Positions 9,031-17,335 of a stretch of DNA of 64,000 nucleotides are shown piece after piece (positions within the stretch are counted from its first letter, which is position 1; each line of letters begins with the position of its first letter). A program made the position numbers and the translations under genes. The notes below the pieces were generated by a model. It was not told the origin of the DNA. It did no database searches and saw only the letters and a program-made list of their open reading frames with translations. Location of the stretch: the NCBI GenBank assembly GCA_040080835.1, contig JBEBHP010000006.1, positions 124,001 through 188,000 on the forward strand, written 5' to 3'. This DNA comes from SZUA-430 sp040080835 (lineage in GTDB: Bacteria; Pseudomonadota; Alphaproteobacteria; Micropepsales; Micropepsaceae).

Positions 9031-10321
9031 GTGCACGCCCCACTTGGAAGATTCGTACTTTGCCCTTTTCCATTTCGCAAACTTTCAGAGGGCGCATCAC
9101 ACCTCTGTTGCCTGTAAGCTCGTGGCGGATTACCGCGTAATCAAGCAGGCGTCCGGCGTATTCTGAGAGTTGTTGCGCGTGCGCCGACTCAAGCACCGGG
9201 CCAATTAGGTCTAGCATCTGATCGTGATACCAACGTACGCTGGTTTGTAGAGTTGAAAAGGGGACATCTTCAGCTATTTGAAGAAATTGCTCTGACAACA
9301 TCTTTTTAAATGTCGCTTGGCTCTGGGGGAGTTCATTGAGAATCTTTGAGAAGACGGAATGAAGAATTTCTTTGGAGAAAACCAGCGTCTGGTTAAGAAA
9401 ATTAAGATCGGCTCCCCAAAGCATTGAAACAATTGGAGAGTCTTGAGCGTAGGACTCAATAACTAAGCCCTGGGAAGTTGTTGGTGTGTTGTCCGCTGCG
9501 CGGCAATATTTTAGTACACCACCCATCAGCCCGACTACTCGAAGTTCCGTTGCTGAGGGGAGAGGATTTTGAGCGCTGTAGCCAGCAATAACAATTCCGG
9601 CAAAACTCGTGCTTGGAGGGATCCAATCGGTCAAGATCGAGCCAGCGATTATTTGCCCCAGTTGGTCCCGGTGAGGCGCACTAAGATATGGCACAAGTTT
9701 AGTCACCCAAGACTCCATGACTTGTGCGAGAAATTTCGAAAGGAATTCCCGCAGTCGTGGCGTATTTTCTCCGATCAGAGGCCGCTCTCTTAGATTTGCG
9801 CCCTCACCTATCTCGTCGCCGAATTCACTTGCTTCGTATAAAGTCTCAGTACGCAGTTGCTCGAGCGCGCGAACAATTTGTGGTTCCGTGGGACTGGCAT
9901 GGAATTCGTCTCCACCGCCGTGCTCGTAAACAAGTTCTCTTAGGCGTTCTATGACGTCGCCCACATAGACTCTAAACGTCCTGAATTCGTGTGATTGTTC
10001 AACTTTCAGTTGCCCGACACGCCCGTCTGAATCAAGGTCAGACAGAAACTTCACAAATGACCCTGCCGTTTGGGAAACGCTCAGAGTTTGTAGGGCCTGG
10101 TTCTCTCGAAACGAGTCGAATATTTGGGCCCATTGATATCCTCCAAAATCTCCGTTTCCGAAAAACATCGCTGCAATCGGGGCGGATGCATTTAGAATAG
10201 CCAACTTCTTTGCGTTGGGCTGCTCGATTGTTCGCCTCGTGGACGGTTCAGTTATAGTGAGTGCGCTATCTGCCGCGAGCACAACACTCTGCAAGTTCAT
10301 CAGCATGACTTCACAGGTCAT
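9023..10321 (-). CDS. Proteasome/HslV-like N-terminal threonine hydrolase with C-terminal extension
   Basis: After Met removal the 432-residue product would begin Thr-Cys-Glu-Val-Met-Leu-Met-Asn. Aligned with HslV and proteasome beta subunits, the Thr is residue 1, the Asp in 'VVLAADSALT' falls exactly at position 17, and 'NAKKLAIL' gives a Lys at 37-38 in the place of the catalytic Lys33 (HslV 'NVKKVRRL'). The next strand 'APIAAMFFGNGDFGG' also matches the fold. This covers about 200 residues; the rest is a helical extension of unknown fold. It lies in the tRNA-Glu island and is coupled to a 93-aa gene downstream. No ATPase partner (HslU, Mpa, ClpX type) is present, so substrate entry is unexplained. 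The fold call is confident; the biological role is not known. Confidence 0.75.
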   Translation of the reverse strand: MTCEVMLMNLQSVVLAADSALTITEPSTRRTIEQPNAKKLAILNASAPIAAMFFGNGDFGGYQWAQIFDSFRENQALQTLSVSQTAGSFVKFLSDLDSDGRVGQLKVEQSHEFRTFRVYVGDVIERLRELVYEHGGGDEFHASPTEPQIVRALEQLRTETLYEASEFGDEIGEGANLRERPLIGENTPRLREFLSKFLAQVMESWVTKLVPYLSAPHRDQLGQIIAGSILTDWIPPSTSFAGIVIAGYSAQNPLPSATELRVVGLMGGVLKYCRAADNTPTTSQGLVIESYAQDSPIVSMLWGADLNFLNQTLVFSKEILHSVFSKILNELPQSQATFKKMLSEQFLQIAEDVPFSTLQTSVRWYHDQMLDLIGPVLESAHAQQLSEYAGRLLDYAVIRHELTGNRGVMRPLKVCEMEKGKVRIFQVGRAHD

Positions 10322-10490
10322 TGTAGGTACCAGGCAGCATTTCAGAGTTTTCGGCGGGGATAGGTTTGCAATCTAAGTGATTGCTGATTTGGTCCCAGTC
10401 GATTGCGTGCTTCGCGTATGTGCGTTCTCGGTCAACAAGCAGGTCGTGTGTTGGCTCAACCGCACTTCTGCAAATATCAGCATTCTTCAT
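10311..10490 (-). CDS. Possible small leader ORF of the hydrolase operon (59 aa)
   Basis: A hydrophilic 59-residue frame (MKNADICRSAVEP...) ends by overlapping the hydrolase start by 11 bases, an arrangement that could couple translation. No good ribosome-binding site precedes the ATG, and a TTG at 10517 is an alternative start. No family is recognised. It is reported because the hydrolase itself lacks a clear Shine-Dalgarno, which would make sense if ribosomes arrive from this frame. Confidence 0.3.
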   Translation of the reverse strand: MKNADICRSAVEPTHDLLVDRERTYAKHAIDWDQISNHLDCKPIPAENSEMLPGTYNDL

Positions 10491-10517
10491 CGTCGAACGC
10501 TGTGTTGGATCTCTCAA

Positions 10518-11768
10518 CGTGCGAAGTCCTTATATTGTGTGCTTTGGTTAGTTGAGCCAAGATCCGCTGGTGCGTTTAAGCATCGACTGAAAGTTGTCGT
10601 TCACTCGGTTTACACCCAAGCAGTGCTGAAGAACACTGCCATCAGACGGTGCTGTCTCAGCAACCAGTGTCGCCTCGCACGTACGGAGAATGTGCGAGTA
10701 GAGATTCACCCAGAAGGAGAATTTGCTTGAACGATCTCTAGAGAGCGGGAGAAGTGTGCGGGATGTCTCGCCAACTAGCAGTAACAAGACTCTCTGCAAC
10801 GAATTGGGTTTTGGGAGTAGCCGTACGAAGGCGCGCTAGTTTCAAAACTTTCGCGGTACTGGCCATTTGGTCCAGATTCAGTTTTTGCTTAGGTCAGGTT
10901 CCTCGGGTCTGAAAGCACCCATCATATTGTGTCAGAAAGGGCTCGCGCGTCGTTTAGAAACTCCCGCACCTTGCGCCTCGCCGCTAGCTTTTCTCTTGAG
11001 TATCGTCCGTGCTTCAGCGCGTTGACGTTGTCCTTCGGCGCTCCCCCAAAAGCACCGTGATTTCGGTACACCTTCCATCCTGTCAACCTTCCGGGCGCTC
11101 GCTGCGGATTGCTGCTCGACGGAAGCGATTCATCGAAGCGTGGTGGCAGGCAAGTATCCGGACTGCCAGCATGTCCTTGATCACGTCCTTGTGGCCGATA
11201 CCGTTGAGCCCGGCGATGATGATTGGTAAGCGCTCTATGGGACTCGGTCGGGATTCAGAAATTGCTGAATGGCTATGATGGCGGTGTCGGCGACCCGCTC
11301 TTTCCACGATCTCGACGGAGAATCGCTGAGTTCTGTCAACTCGGCTAAGGGAGTCTTTGGAGGGCATGCGAGTTTAAGTTTTGCTTTCTGTCCCGCGCTT
11401 TTTGGCATCACTTGGCATTTGCTGGGTTGCGTTTTTGAGCGACCCATATTTTGCGCTCCATCGAGGTCCTCGCCGATTGACCGCACGAGTGCGAACGACC
11501 TGACACAAGGTTTGCATATGCCGAGTCTAATCGGGCCGCGGGTTAGTGCAACTTTTGTCGCTGCGCAGGCCTGCCCAGGGGCGGGTCAAAGCCAGCAAAA
11601 AAAGGAGAGGCAAACAGCAATGCCGTGACCTATCGTGGCCACGCGAAAACGAGAGCATCCGTGGCTGCAACAAGAAGAGGGGAATTAGGAGGACGGCTCA
11701 CGAACACGAACGGAACAAGAAAGTGACAGAACCGTTCTTGGTTTGGAGACAGAACCGGAGCAAAAAAC
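10518..11768. other. Right part of the island without confident genes
   Basis: Several short overlapping frames occur on both strands. On the minus strand, frames at 11235-11486 and 11083-11367 have protein-like stretches ('SRSWKERVADTAIIAIQQFL' and 'ERLPIIIAGLNGIGHKDVI') that adjoin in different frames and might be one frameshifted relic. I cannot assign a family. No integrase or transposase motif (R-H-R-Y, DDE) was seen. Confidence 0.4.
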
Positions 11769-11809
11769 GTGGTGCGCCCTAGGGGAGTCGAACCCCTCTT
11801 GCAAGAATG
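11769..11809 (-). repeat. attachment-site copy inside tRNA-Glu (right)
   Basis: Identical over 41 bases to 6889-6929; here it is the genuine 3' part of the functional tRNA-Glu gene plus one base beyond the CCA. Confidence 0.85.
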
Positions 11810-11844
11810 AAAATCTTGAGTCCTAACCGATAGACGAAGGGCGC
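11770..11844 (-). tRNA. tRNA-Glu (anticodon TTC), CCA encoded
   Basis: The acceptor stem is GCGCCCT/AGGGCGC. The anticodon stem CAAGA/TCTTG encloses the loop TTTTCAT, so the anticodon is TTC (Glu). The T-arm AGGGG-TTCGACT-CCCCT is perfect. The discriminator A and CCA are encoded, and a T-run follows. The 5' D-arm sequence resembles other glutamate tRNAs. It is the integration target of the adjoining island. Confidence 0.95.
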
Positions 11845-11956
11845 ATTTCAGCCAGTTTTCCGGCACGAAACTGTGCCAGAGCCGGGCGTTTTATAGGGCG
11901 CGGGCTAAGGACGCAAGTCCCAGAATGCAGGCAAGGCAGGGTAGGCGGCAAAATGC

Positions 11957-12790
11957 CTAGCCAAATCGGCCGGACAGATAATCTTCAGTGCGCCTGGCTT
12001 TTGGCTTCTCGAACATGGCCTTGGTGTCTCCATACTCGATCAGGCGCCCCAGGTACATGAATGCCGTGTTGTCCGACACCCGGGCTGCCTGCTGCATGTT
12101 GTGCGTCACGATGACGATTGTGTAGCGTCCCTTGAGTTCATCAATGAGCTCTTCGATCTTGGCGGTTGCGATCGGATCCAGGGCCGAGCAGGGCTCGTCC
12201 ATGAGCAGGACTTCCGGATTTCCGGCAATCGCACGCGCAATGCATAGTCGCTGCTGCTGCCCACCCGACAGGCCCAGTGCGCTCTCATTCAGCCTGTCTT
12301 TCACTTCGTCCCAGAGGGCGGCACCCTTGAGGGCCGCTTCTGCGGTGTCCTTGAGAATTGTGCGGTTCGTTACGCCATCAACCCGCAGCGGATAAACCAC
12401 GTTCTCGCTTATCGACATGGGGAAGGGGTTGGGCTTCTGGAAAACCATCCCCATGCGCTTGCGCAACGCAATGACGTCGATGCGTGGTCCGAAAATGTGC
12501 TCTCCTTCCAGCAGCATCTGGCCTGAAATGCGAACCCCGTCGATGAGGTCGTTCATCCGGTTCATCGACCTGAGCAGCGTCGACTTTCCGCAACCCGATG
12601 GCCCAATGAGCGCCGTGCAGAGCCCCTTCTGGATGTCCAGCGTGTTGTGCCAGAGGGCGCGTGCCTGACCATACCAGAGGCTGAAGTCTCGGACTTCGAT
12701 GCTCTTGCCTTTGCCACTTTCAACTGCGTGATACACAGTTGAACCGTACTCGTCGGCGCCTGCCTTGGTTTGGGATTGCGAGACGGTCAT
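11957..12790 (-). CDS. pstB: Phosphate ABC transporter ATPase PstB
   Basis: PstB hydrolyses ATP on the cytoplasmic face to drive high-affinity phosphate uptake. The 277-residue sequence shows Walker A GPSGCGKST (63-71), the signature LSGGQQQR (174-181), Walker B VLLMDEP (194-200) and the switch His in 'VIVTHNMQQA'. It is the last gene of the pst run, 18 bases after pstA. No phoU, phoB or phoR follows; the tRNA-Glu gene and island come next, so the usual pstB-phoU linkage is absent here. A truncated second pstB copy lies at 58.2-58.5 kb. Confidence 0.97.
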   Translation of the reverse strand: MTVSQSQTKAGADEYGSTVYHAVESGKGKSIEVRDFSLWYGQARALWHNTLDIQKGLCTALIGPSGCGKSTLLRSMNRMNDLIDGVRISGQMLLEGEHIFGPRIDVIALRKRMGMVFQKPNPFPMSISENVVYPLRVDGVTNRTILKDTAEAALKGAALWDEVKDRLNESALGLSGGQQQRLCIARAIAGNPEVLLMDEPCSALDPIATAKIEELIDELKGRYTIVIVTHNMQQAARVSDNTAFMYLGRLIEYGDTKAMFEKPKARRTEDYLSGRFG

Positions 12791-12808
12791 TGTACTACCT
12801 CAGTTCCA

Positions 12809-14548
12809 CTAGAATGATCCCGCTTGGTACGAGCGCTTCAGACGCTCGCGCACGACGATCGCGAAGGCGTTGAGAAGCATGATCAGGCTGATCAGCAACA
12901 GCGTTGTTACAAATACCATGGGCCTGCCGGCTTCAGAGTTGCGCGACTGGAACCCGACATCATAGATGTGGAAGCCCAGATGCATGAAGCTGCGCTCGAA
13001 ATGAAAGAAGGGGGCTGAAAAATCGATCGGCAGTGCAGGCGCGAGCTTGACCACTCCCACGATCATCAGGGGCGCCACTTCGCCGGCGCCGCGTGCCATG
13101 GCAAGAATCAGTCCTGTCATGATGCCTGGTGCTGCTCGGGGAAGAACGATCCGCCAGATTGTCTGCCACTTCGAGGCGCCACAGGCGAGTGACCCTTCGC
13201 GCATCGATCGCGGTACGGCGGCGAGCGCCTCTTCGGTGGCCACGATCACGACAGGCACCGTCAACAGCGCAAGCGTCAGCGCGGCCCAGAGAATGCCGCC
13301 CGTGCCGAATGTCGGGTTTGGCAGTTTTTCCGGGTAGAAGATCTGGTCGATGGAGCCGCCGACGATGTAACAGAAGAAGCCAAGACCGAACACGCCGTAA
13401 ACGATTGACGGAACACCAGCAAGGTTGTTCACGCAAATACGGATAAACGACACCAGCACGCCCTGCCTGGCGTATTCACGCAGATAGAGAGCAGTCACGA
13501 TGCCAAATGGTGCAACCGCGAGGCTGAGCAGCACCATCATCGTCAGTGTACCAACAAGTGCCGGCAGGATGCCGCCCTCGGTGTTTGCTTCGCGCGGTGG
13601 CGCAGTGATGTATTCAAACCAGCGTGAGCCATAGACCCGCCACTTTTGATCGACGCTCATCGCGTTCGCGGGATAGAGGCGCACAATCCTGGAAATGGGC
13701 AAGGTCTTCGTTTGCTTGTCGACCGATTCCAGCGTGACGGTAAAGCCGTCATCGATCTGCCTCAGGCTTGCGACCCGGGACTCAAACACGCTGTACTGCT
13801 TTTTGAGTTCTTCTGTTTGCCTGTCGGCGCGCGTCCGAGCGGCCCTGGTTTCGACGCTGTTGACGCCGTAGTCGATTTCAGAACGCCGGACTTCCAGGCG
13901 CAGTTCCTCCATCGTGCTGTTGATGTCGCCAATGTCGTTCTTTTCGATCTTCTCGATCTGGCGGCGGCGCGCCTCGGCGGCCTTCAGTTCCTGCTGAATT
14001 CTTTCAAGTGAAGGTGCTGGAACAGTTGCGCCAGACAGATTGACGTCCTTGATACGGCCAACAAATGGACCCCATTCCAGACGTTCGATGAAGTACATGT
14101 CTCGATCAAAGGCGACTGACTGCTTGTTGAAGTCCGGAACCCAAACGAAGTCTTCTCCGTACAGGTCGAAGTTGCCAACGCGGTAAAGGGTTCTTTCCGA
14201 AATGCCGAAATCACCAGCGATTTTCCTCTGCACATCCGGCGTCGCTGACTGGATGGCCTCCTGTGGAACACGATAGGATTCCGACCGGAACGGTTCACCG
14301 GCAATTGTCTTTCCGTCCGTCGTCGTCACTGTTTCGATGGGCGACGGCCAGAATGTCAGGCCGCCAACAAAAAACACATAAGCGAGCAGACCGGTAATCA
14401 TGCCAAGGCCCGCGACGAGCGACGCTCCCATCAGCCAGACAAAGGGTTCGCCGCGTGCTGACAGGTCGCTCCCGATTCTTCTGATGTCGGCGGGCAGTTC
14501 CTCGACAGTCTGTTCGGCAGAAGTCGCAGCGAGCGTCGGGTCGGTCAT
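12809..14548 (-). CDS. pstA: Phosphate ABC transporter permease PstA with large periplasmic insert
   Basis: The 579-residue product is about twice the classic PstA length. After a first transmembrane helix (about 40-62) there is a ~300-residue periplasmic region that includes a charged coiled coil ('ELKAAEARRRQIEKIEKND'), the DUF3333-type arrangement. The permease core follows, with the EAA loop 'VPRSMREGSLACGASKWQT'. ATG 14548 is chosen because GCGGGGAA lies upstream; a GTG at 14569 overlapping the pstC stop is an alternative. Together with PstC it forms the membrane channel. Confidence 0.93.
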   Translation of the reverse strand: MTDPTLAATSAEQTVEELPADIRRIGSDLSARGEPFVWLMGASLVAGLGMITGLLAYVFFVGGLTFWPSPIETVTTTDGKTIAGEPFRSESYRVPQEAIQSATPDVQRKIAGDFGISERTLYRVGNFDLYGEDFVWVPDFNKQSVAFDRDMYFIERLEWGPFVGRIKDVNLSGATVPAPSLERIQQELKAAEARRRQIEKIEKNDIGDINSTMEELRLEVRRSEIDYGVNSVETRAARTRADRQTEELKKQYSVFESRVASLRQIDDGFTVTLESVDKQTKTLPISRIVRLYPANAMSVDQKWRVYGSRWFEYITAPPREANTEGGILPALVGTLTMMVLLSLAVAPFGIVTALYLREYARQGVLVSFIRICVNNLAGVPSIVYGVFGLGFFCYIVGGSIDQIFYPEKLPNPTFGTGGILWAALTLALLTVPVVIVATEEALAAVPRSMREGSLACGASKWQTIWRIVLPRAAPGIMTGLILAMARGAGEVAPLMIVGVVKLAPALPIDFSAPFFHFERSFMHLGFHIYDVGFQSRNSEAGRPMVFVTTLLLISLIMLLNAFAIVVRERLKRSYQAGSF

Positions 14549-14565
14549 CGTCACATGTTCCCCGC

Positions 14566-17196
14566 TCACAGCTGCGCCGCGCGACGGCGGTAGCGTTGAC
14601 GCACCAGTTCTGCAACCGTGTTGATCACGAACGTGATGGCAAACAAAACAAGCGCGCAAAGGAAGAGGGTTCGATAGAGAGTTGAATCCCTCACGGCTTC
14701 GGGAAGTTCGACGTTTATGTTTGCAGACAGGGTGCGCAGGCCATTGAAGATATTGTAGTCAAGGATGGGCGTGTTGCCCGTCGCCATCACCACAATCATG
14801 GTCTCGCCCACCGCACGACCCAGGCCGATCATGATAGCTGAGAAAATGCCGGACGCAGCCGTCGGCAGCACGATCCACGCTGTCGTTTGCCAGCGGGAAG
14901 CGCCGCACGCGAGCGAACCGGAACGCAGATAGGAAGGAACTGCATTCAGGGCGTCTTCGGAGATCGTGTAGATGATCGGTATTTCCGCGAACGCCATCGC
15001 GAAGGCGACAACAAGGGCGTTCCGCTGAACGTAGGTGTCAACCAGTCCGCCTCGCGCGTCATACCCGATCAGGGAGAGTGCATAGGACAGGCCGAGCGCA
15101 AGACCGAGCGATAGCGTCACGATGAGGAACCAGCCGAACAGTTCGCGTCCGGCGGCAGCAGCCTGAGACATCTTGCGCAGTCCGGAGCGATAGTTGTTGT
15201 TGAAAACCGGTCGCGTCATCAGCAGTGCAAGTGCAAAGGAAGCAGGCATCAGGATGAGGAACAGGAACGGTTGTCCTGAACCCGCTCCATTTGTCCACTT
15301 CTTGAAGTCGCCGCCGAAGAAGGCGGTTTCCACAAGTGGTCCGGCGATACGGCTGAACCAGACAGCCGCTGCAATGGCGGCCACATAGGCAAAAAGCTTG
15401 GGCACACCGTCCAGCAGGTTGGAGACCGACTGGGGCAAGAGCTGCCAGACAAAGGACACCGTGATAAGTGTCAGCGGGATAACACCGAAGGCGATGACAA
15501 TCGCGGCGATCCAGTTCTCCACAATTGGCGACAGGACCAGTGCCGCAACGAATCCGATCACAACTGATGGAAGTGTCGCCATTAATTCCATCACGGGCTT
15601 GACGACCGCACGCGTCCTCGGATGCAGGAATTCGGATGTATAGGCGGCAGCAAACAGACCGATCGGAATGGCAAGCATCAGCGAGTAGATCGCTGCCTTG
15701 AAAGTGCCGAAGATCAGGGGAATGAGGGACAGCTTTGGTTCGGACGCATCTGTACCGGCGGTCGATTGCCACACATACTCCGGCTGGCTATAGCCCTCGT
15801 ACCAGACTTTTCCGAATAGCGACTGGATGGTGGTTTCAGGGTGCGGGATGTCGATTTCCCAAAGCCAGGACTTGCCGTTCGCGCCGACTCCAAGGATGCC
15901 GTCATCCTTGGCTGCGAACACTGTGTTTTGGATGTGGGTTCCCGCAGGAACGCCCGGCAGTGACAGAAGCGTGCGCTCGGTTGTGCCATGATGGATCCAT
16001 ATCTGTCCGCTTGCATCCGTTGTCGAGAACAGTCGCGTTCTTTGGCTGACGCGGATGTCCGTCACCGCAGCCTTGTGCTGCTCGTAGTTGGCGTGAACCT
16101 TTGTCAGTAGTACACCGTCGCTGGTGTTCCTGGATTTGCGGTCAACGCCAAACCAGATGGCAGTGGAACCATCGGAACCACCCACAATCAGCGAATTTTC
16201 TGCATTCAGATAACTGACCGCAGTGAGGGTCACGCCTGCGGGCAGCGTCTTGACCGTTTCAGCGAGGACCGGATGCGCAAAGTCCCGGGTGTTGAACCGG
16301 TAGATCGTGCCGTCCTTCAACGCCACCATGACACGGCTGCCAGGTGTGTTGAGCAACAGCCGGACAACCTGGTCAACGGGCGCCTGCAGGGGAATTTCAG
16401 CGTTGGTGAGTTGGGTCGCCGCTTCACCCGTCATCATGTTGATTTCAGTGTAGGCCTGCGAAAGCCTGATGTGCCCCGTGGCGTCCAGCGTCACGAAGGT
16501 GCGCAATGGCCGCTCCGCCGTGCCACCAACCCGATAGTCGGCTTTGACAATGGCGGTTCCCGCCGGAGCAATCTGCACAGGCGCTTCCAATCCGAGCTGC
16601 GTAACGATCTTTCGGTACTGCCCGGGGACTTCCGAGTAAACCGTCGTTCCGTCGGTCTCGTCCCGGTCGTCAAGCCGGTGCAGGTTCGAGGGCAGCTGGT
16701 CCGCCGGAACAATCTGCGCATGAAGCTCCAGGCGACCCGCTCTCACGGTACCGTCGCCAAAGCCGAACAGGATGTCATCGCCACGCAGTGTTCTGGCAAA
16801 GGACGTTGAGCTCTGACCCGCAAGATCAAAACCAGTGGTTGCGATCACTGTGCCGGTTCGGGCATGAAACGCCGTTACTTTCCCGGCATCAGTGGTCTGG
16901 ACGACAACCGTCTGGTATTCGTCCATCTGGGTGTCAATCACGTTCCCTTCGGCGACAGGGACACTGAATTGCCGGACCTGCCCCACCTGGCCCTCGCGCA
17001 GCAACGGCAACGAGACGTAGACAAGGAAAAACATGATCGTGAAGACCGCCAGAATGACCAGCAGTCCGCCAACTTGAATACCCCAGTTGGCCGCCATGTC
17101 GGCGACAAGAACTGAGCGCTTTGTCTTCTTCGGCCGCTCATACAGCACTGAAGATCGGCGAGCGTTTCCCCCGCCTGTGTCTGCACTGTCACTCAT
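14566..17196 (-). CDS. pstC: Phosphate ABC transporter permease PstC with periplasmic propeller-like domain
   Basis: At 876 residues this is the long form of PstC. The first helix (about 42-66) is followed by a ~370-residue periplasmic region built of repeated short strands ('TIYRFNTRDF', 'SLIVGGSDGSTAIWFG', 'GQIWIHHGT'), suggesting a beta-propeller. The permease core occupies the C-terminal half, with the EAA loop 'VPSYLRSGSLACGASRWQT'. It pairs with PstA, whose gene follows immediately. An intrinsic terminator separates it from pstS, so permease expression probably depends on read-through or its own promoter. Confidence 0.93.
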   Translation of the reverse strand: MSDSADTGGGNARRSSVLYERPKKTKRSVLVADMAANWGIQVGGLLVILAVFTIMFFLVYVSLPLLREGQVGQVRQFSVPVAEGNVIDTQMDEYQTVVVQTTDAGKVTAFHARTGTVIATTGFDLAGQSSTSFARTLRGDDILFGFGDGTVRAGRLELHAQIVPADQLPSNLHRLDDRDETDGTTVYSEVPGQYRKIVTQLGLEAPVQIAPAGTAIVKADYRVGGTAERPLRTFVTLDATGHIRLSQAYTEINMMTGEAATQLTNAEIPLQAPVDQVVRLLLNTPGSRVMVALKDGTIYRFNTRDFAHPVLAETVKTLPAGVTLTAVSYLNAENSLIVGGSDGSTAIWFGVDRKSRNTSDGVLLTKVHANYEQHKAAVTDIRVSQRTRLFSTTDASGQIWIHHGTTERTLLSLPGVPAGTHIQNTVFAAKDDGILGVGANGKSWLWEIDIPHPETTIQSLFGKVWYEGYSQPEYVWQSTAGTDASEPKLSLIPLIFGTFKAAIYSLMLAIPIGLFAAAYTSEFLHPRTRAVVKPVMELMATLPSVVIGFVAALVLSPIVENWIAAIVIAFGVIPLTLITVSFVWQLLPQSVSNLLDGVPKLFAYVAAIAAAVWFSRIAGPLVETAFFGGDFKKWTNGAGSGQPFLFLILMPASFALALLMTRPVFNNNYRSGLRKMSQAAAAGRELFGWFLIVTLSLGLALGLSYALSLIGYDARGGLVDTYVQRNALVVAFAMAFAEIPIIYTISEDALNAVPSYLRSGSLACGASRWQTTAWIVLPTAASGIFSAIMIGLGRAVGETMIVVMATGNTPILDYNIFNGLRTLSANINVELPEAVRDSTLYRTLFLCALVLFAITFVINTVAELVRQRYRRRAAQL

Positions 17197-17280
17197 TGTT
17201 CAGCGTATCCCCCAACAGGGCGCCGCGCCTTATACGCCACACGCCTGCAACACGCGAAGAACATCCCCAAGGCGCGAACA

Positions 17281-17316
17281 GAAAAATCTGGCCATAACCG
17301 AGATCATGGCCAGATT
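17281..17316 (-). terminator. Attenuator/terminator between pstS and pstC
   Basis: An 11-bp perfect stem (17285-17295 with 17306-17316, ten-base loop) is followed on the minus strand by TTTTTC. It lies just after the pstS stop and before pstC, a position expected to keep the binding protein in excess over the permease. Confidence 0.8.
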
Positions 17317-17335
17317 ATTTGTGAAAAACGCTGGT

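Larger units (their letters stand above)
6889..11844. mobile_element. Small tRNA-Glu genomic island (no integrase seen)
   Basis: A 41-bp sequence is repeated exactly at 6889-6929 and 11769-11809. The right copy is the 3' third of an intact tRNA-Glu gene on the minus strand; the left copy is a free-standing fragment. This is the pattern left when an element integrates into the 3' end of a tRNA gene by site-specific recombination. The 4.84 kb between the copies holds a membrane protein, a proteasome-like hydrolase operon and about 1.6 kb without clear genes. No tyrosine recombinase is recognisable, so the element is either a remnant or depends on a helper integrase. Confidence 0.75.

Noticed and set aside
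11083..11486. Possible ParB-like fragment on the minus strand ('LPIIIAG...')
   Set aside because: The likeness is limited to a few residues and needs a frameshift; not enough to call a pseudogene.
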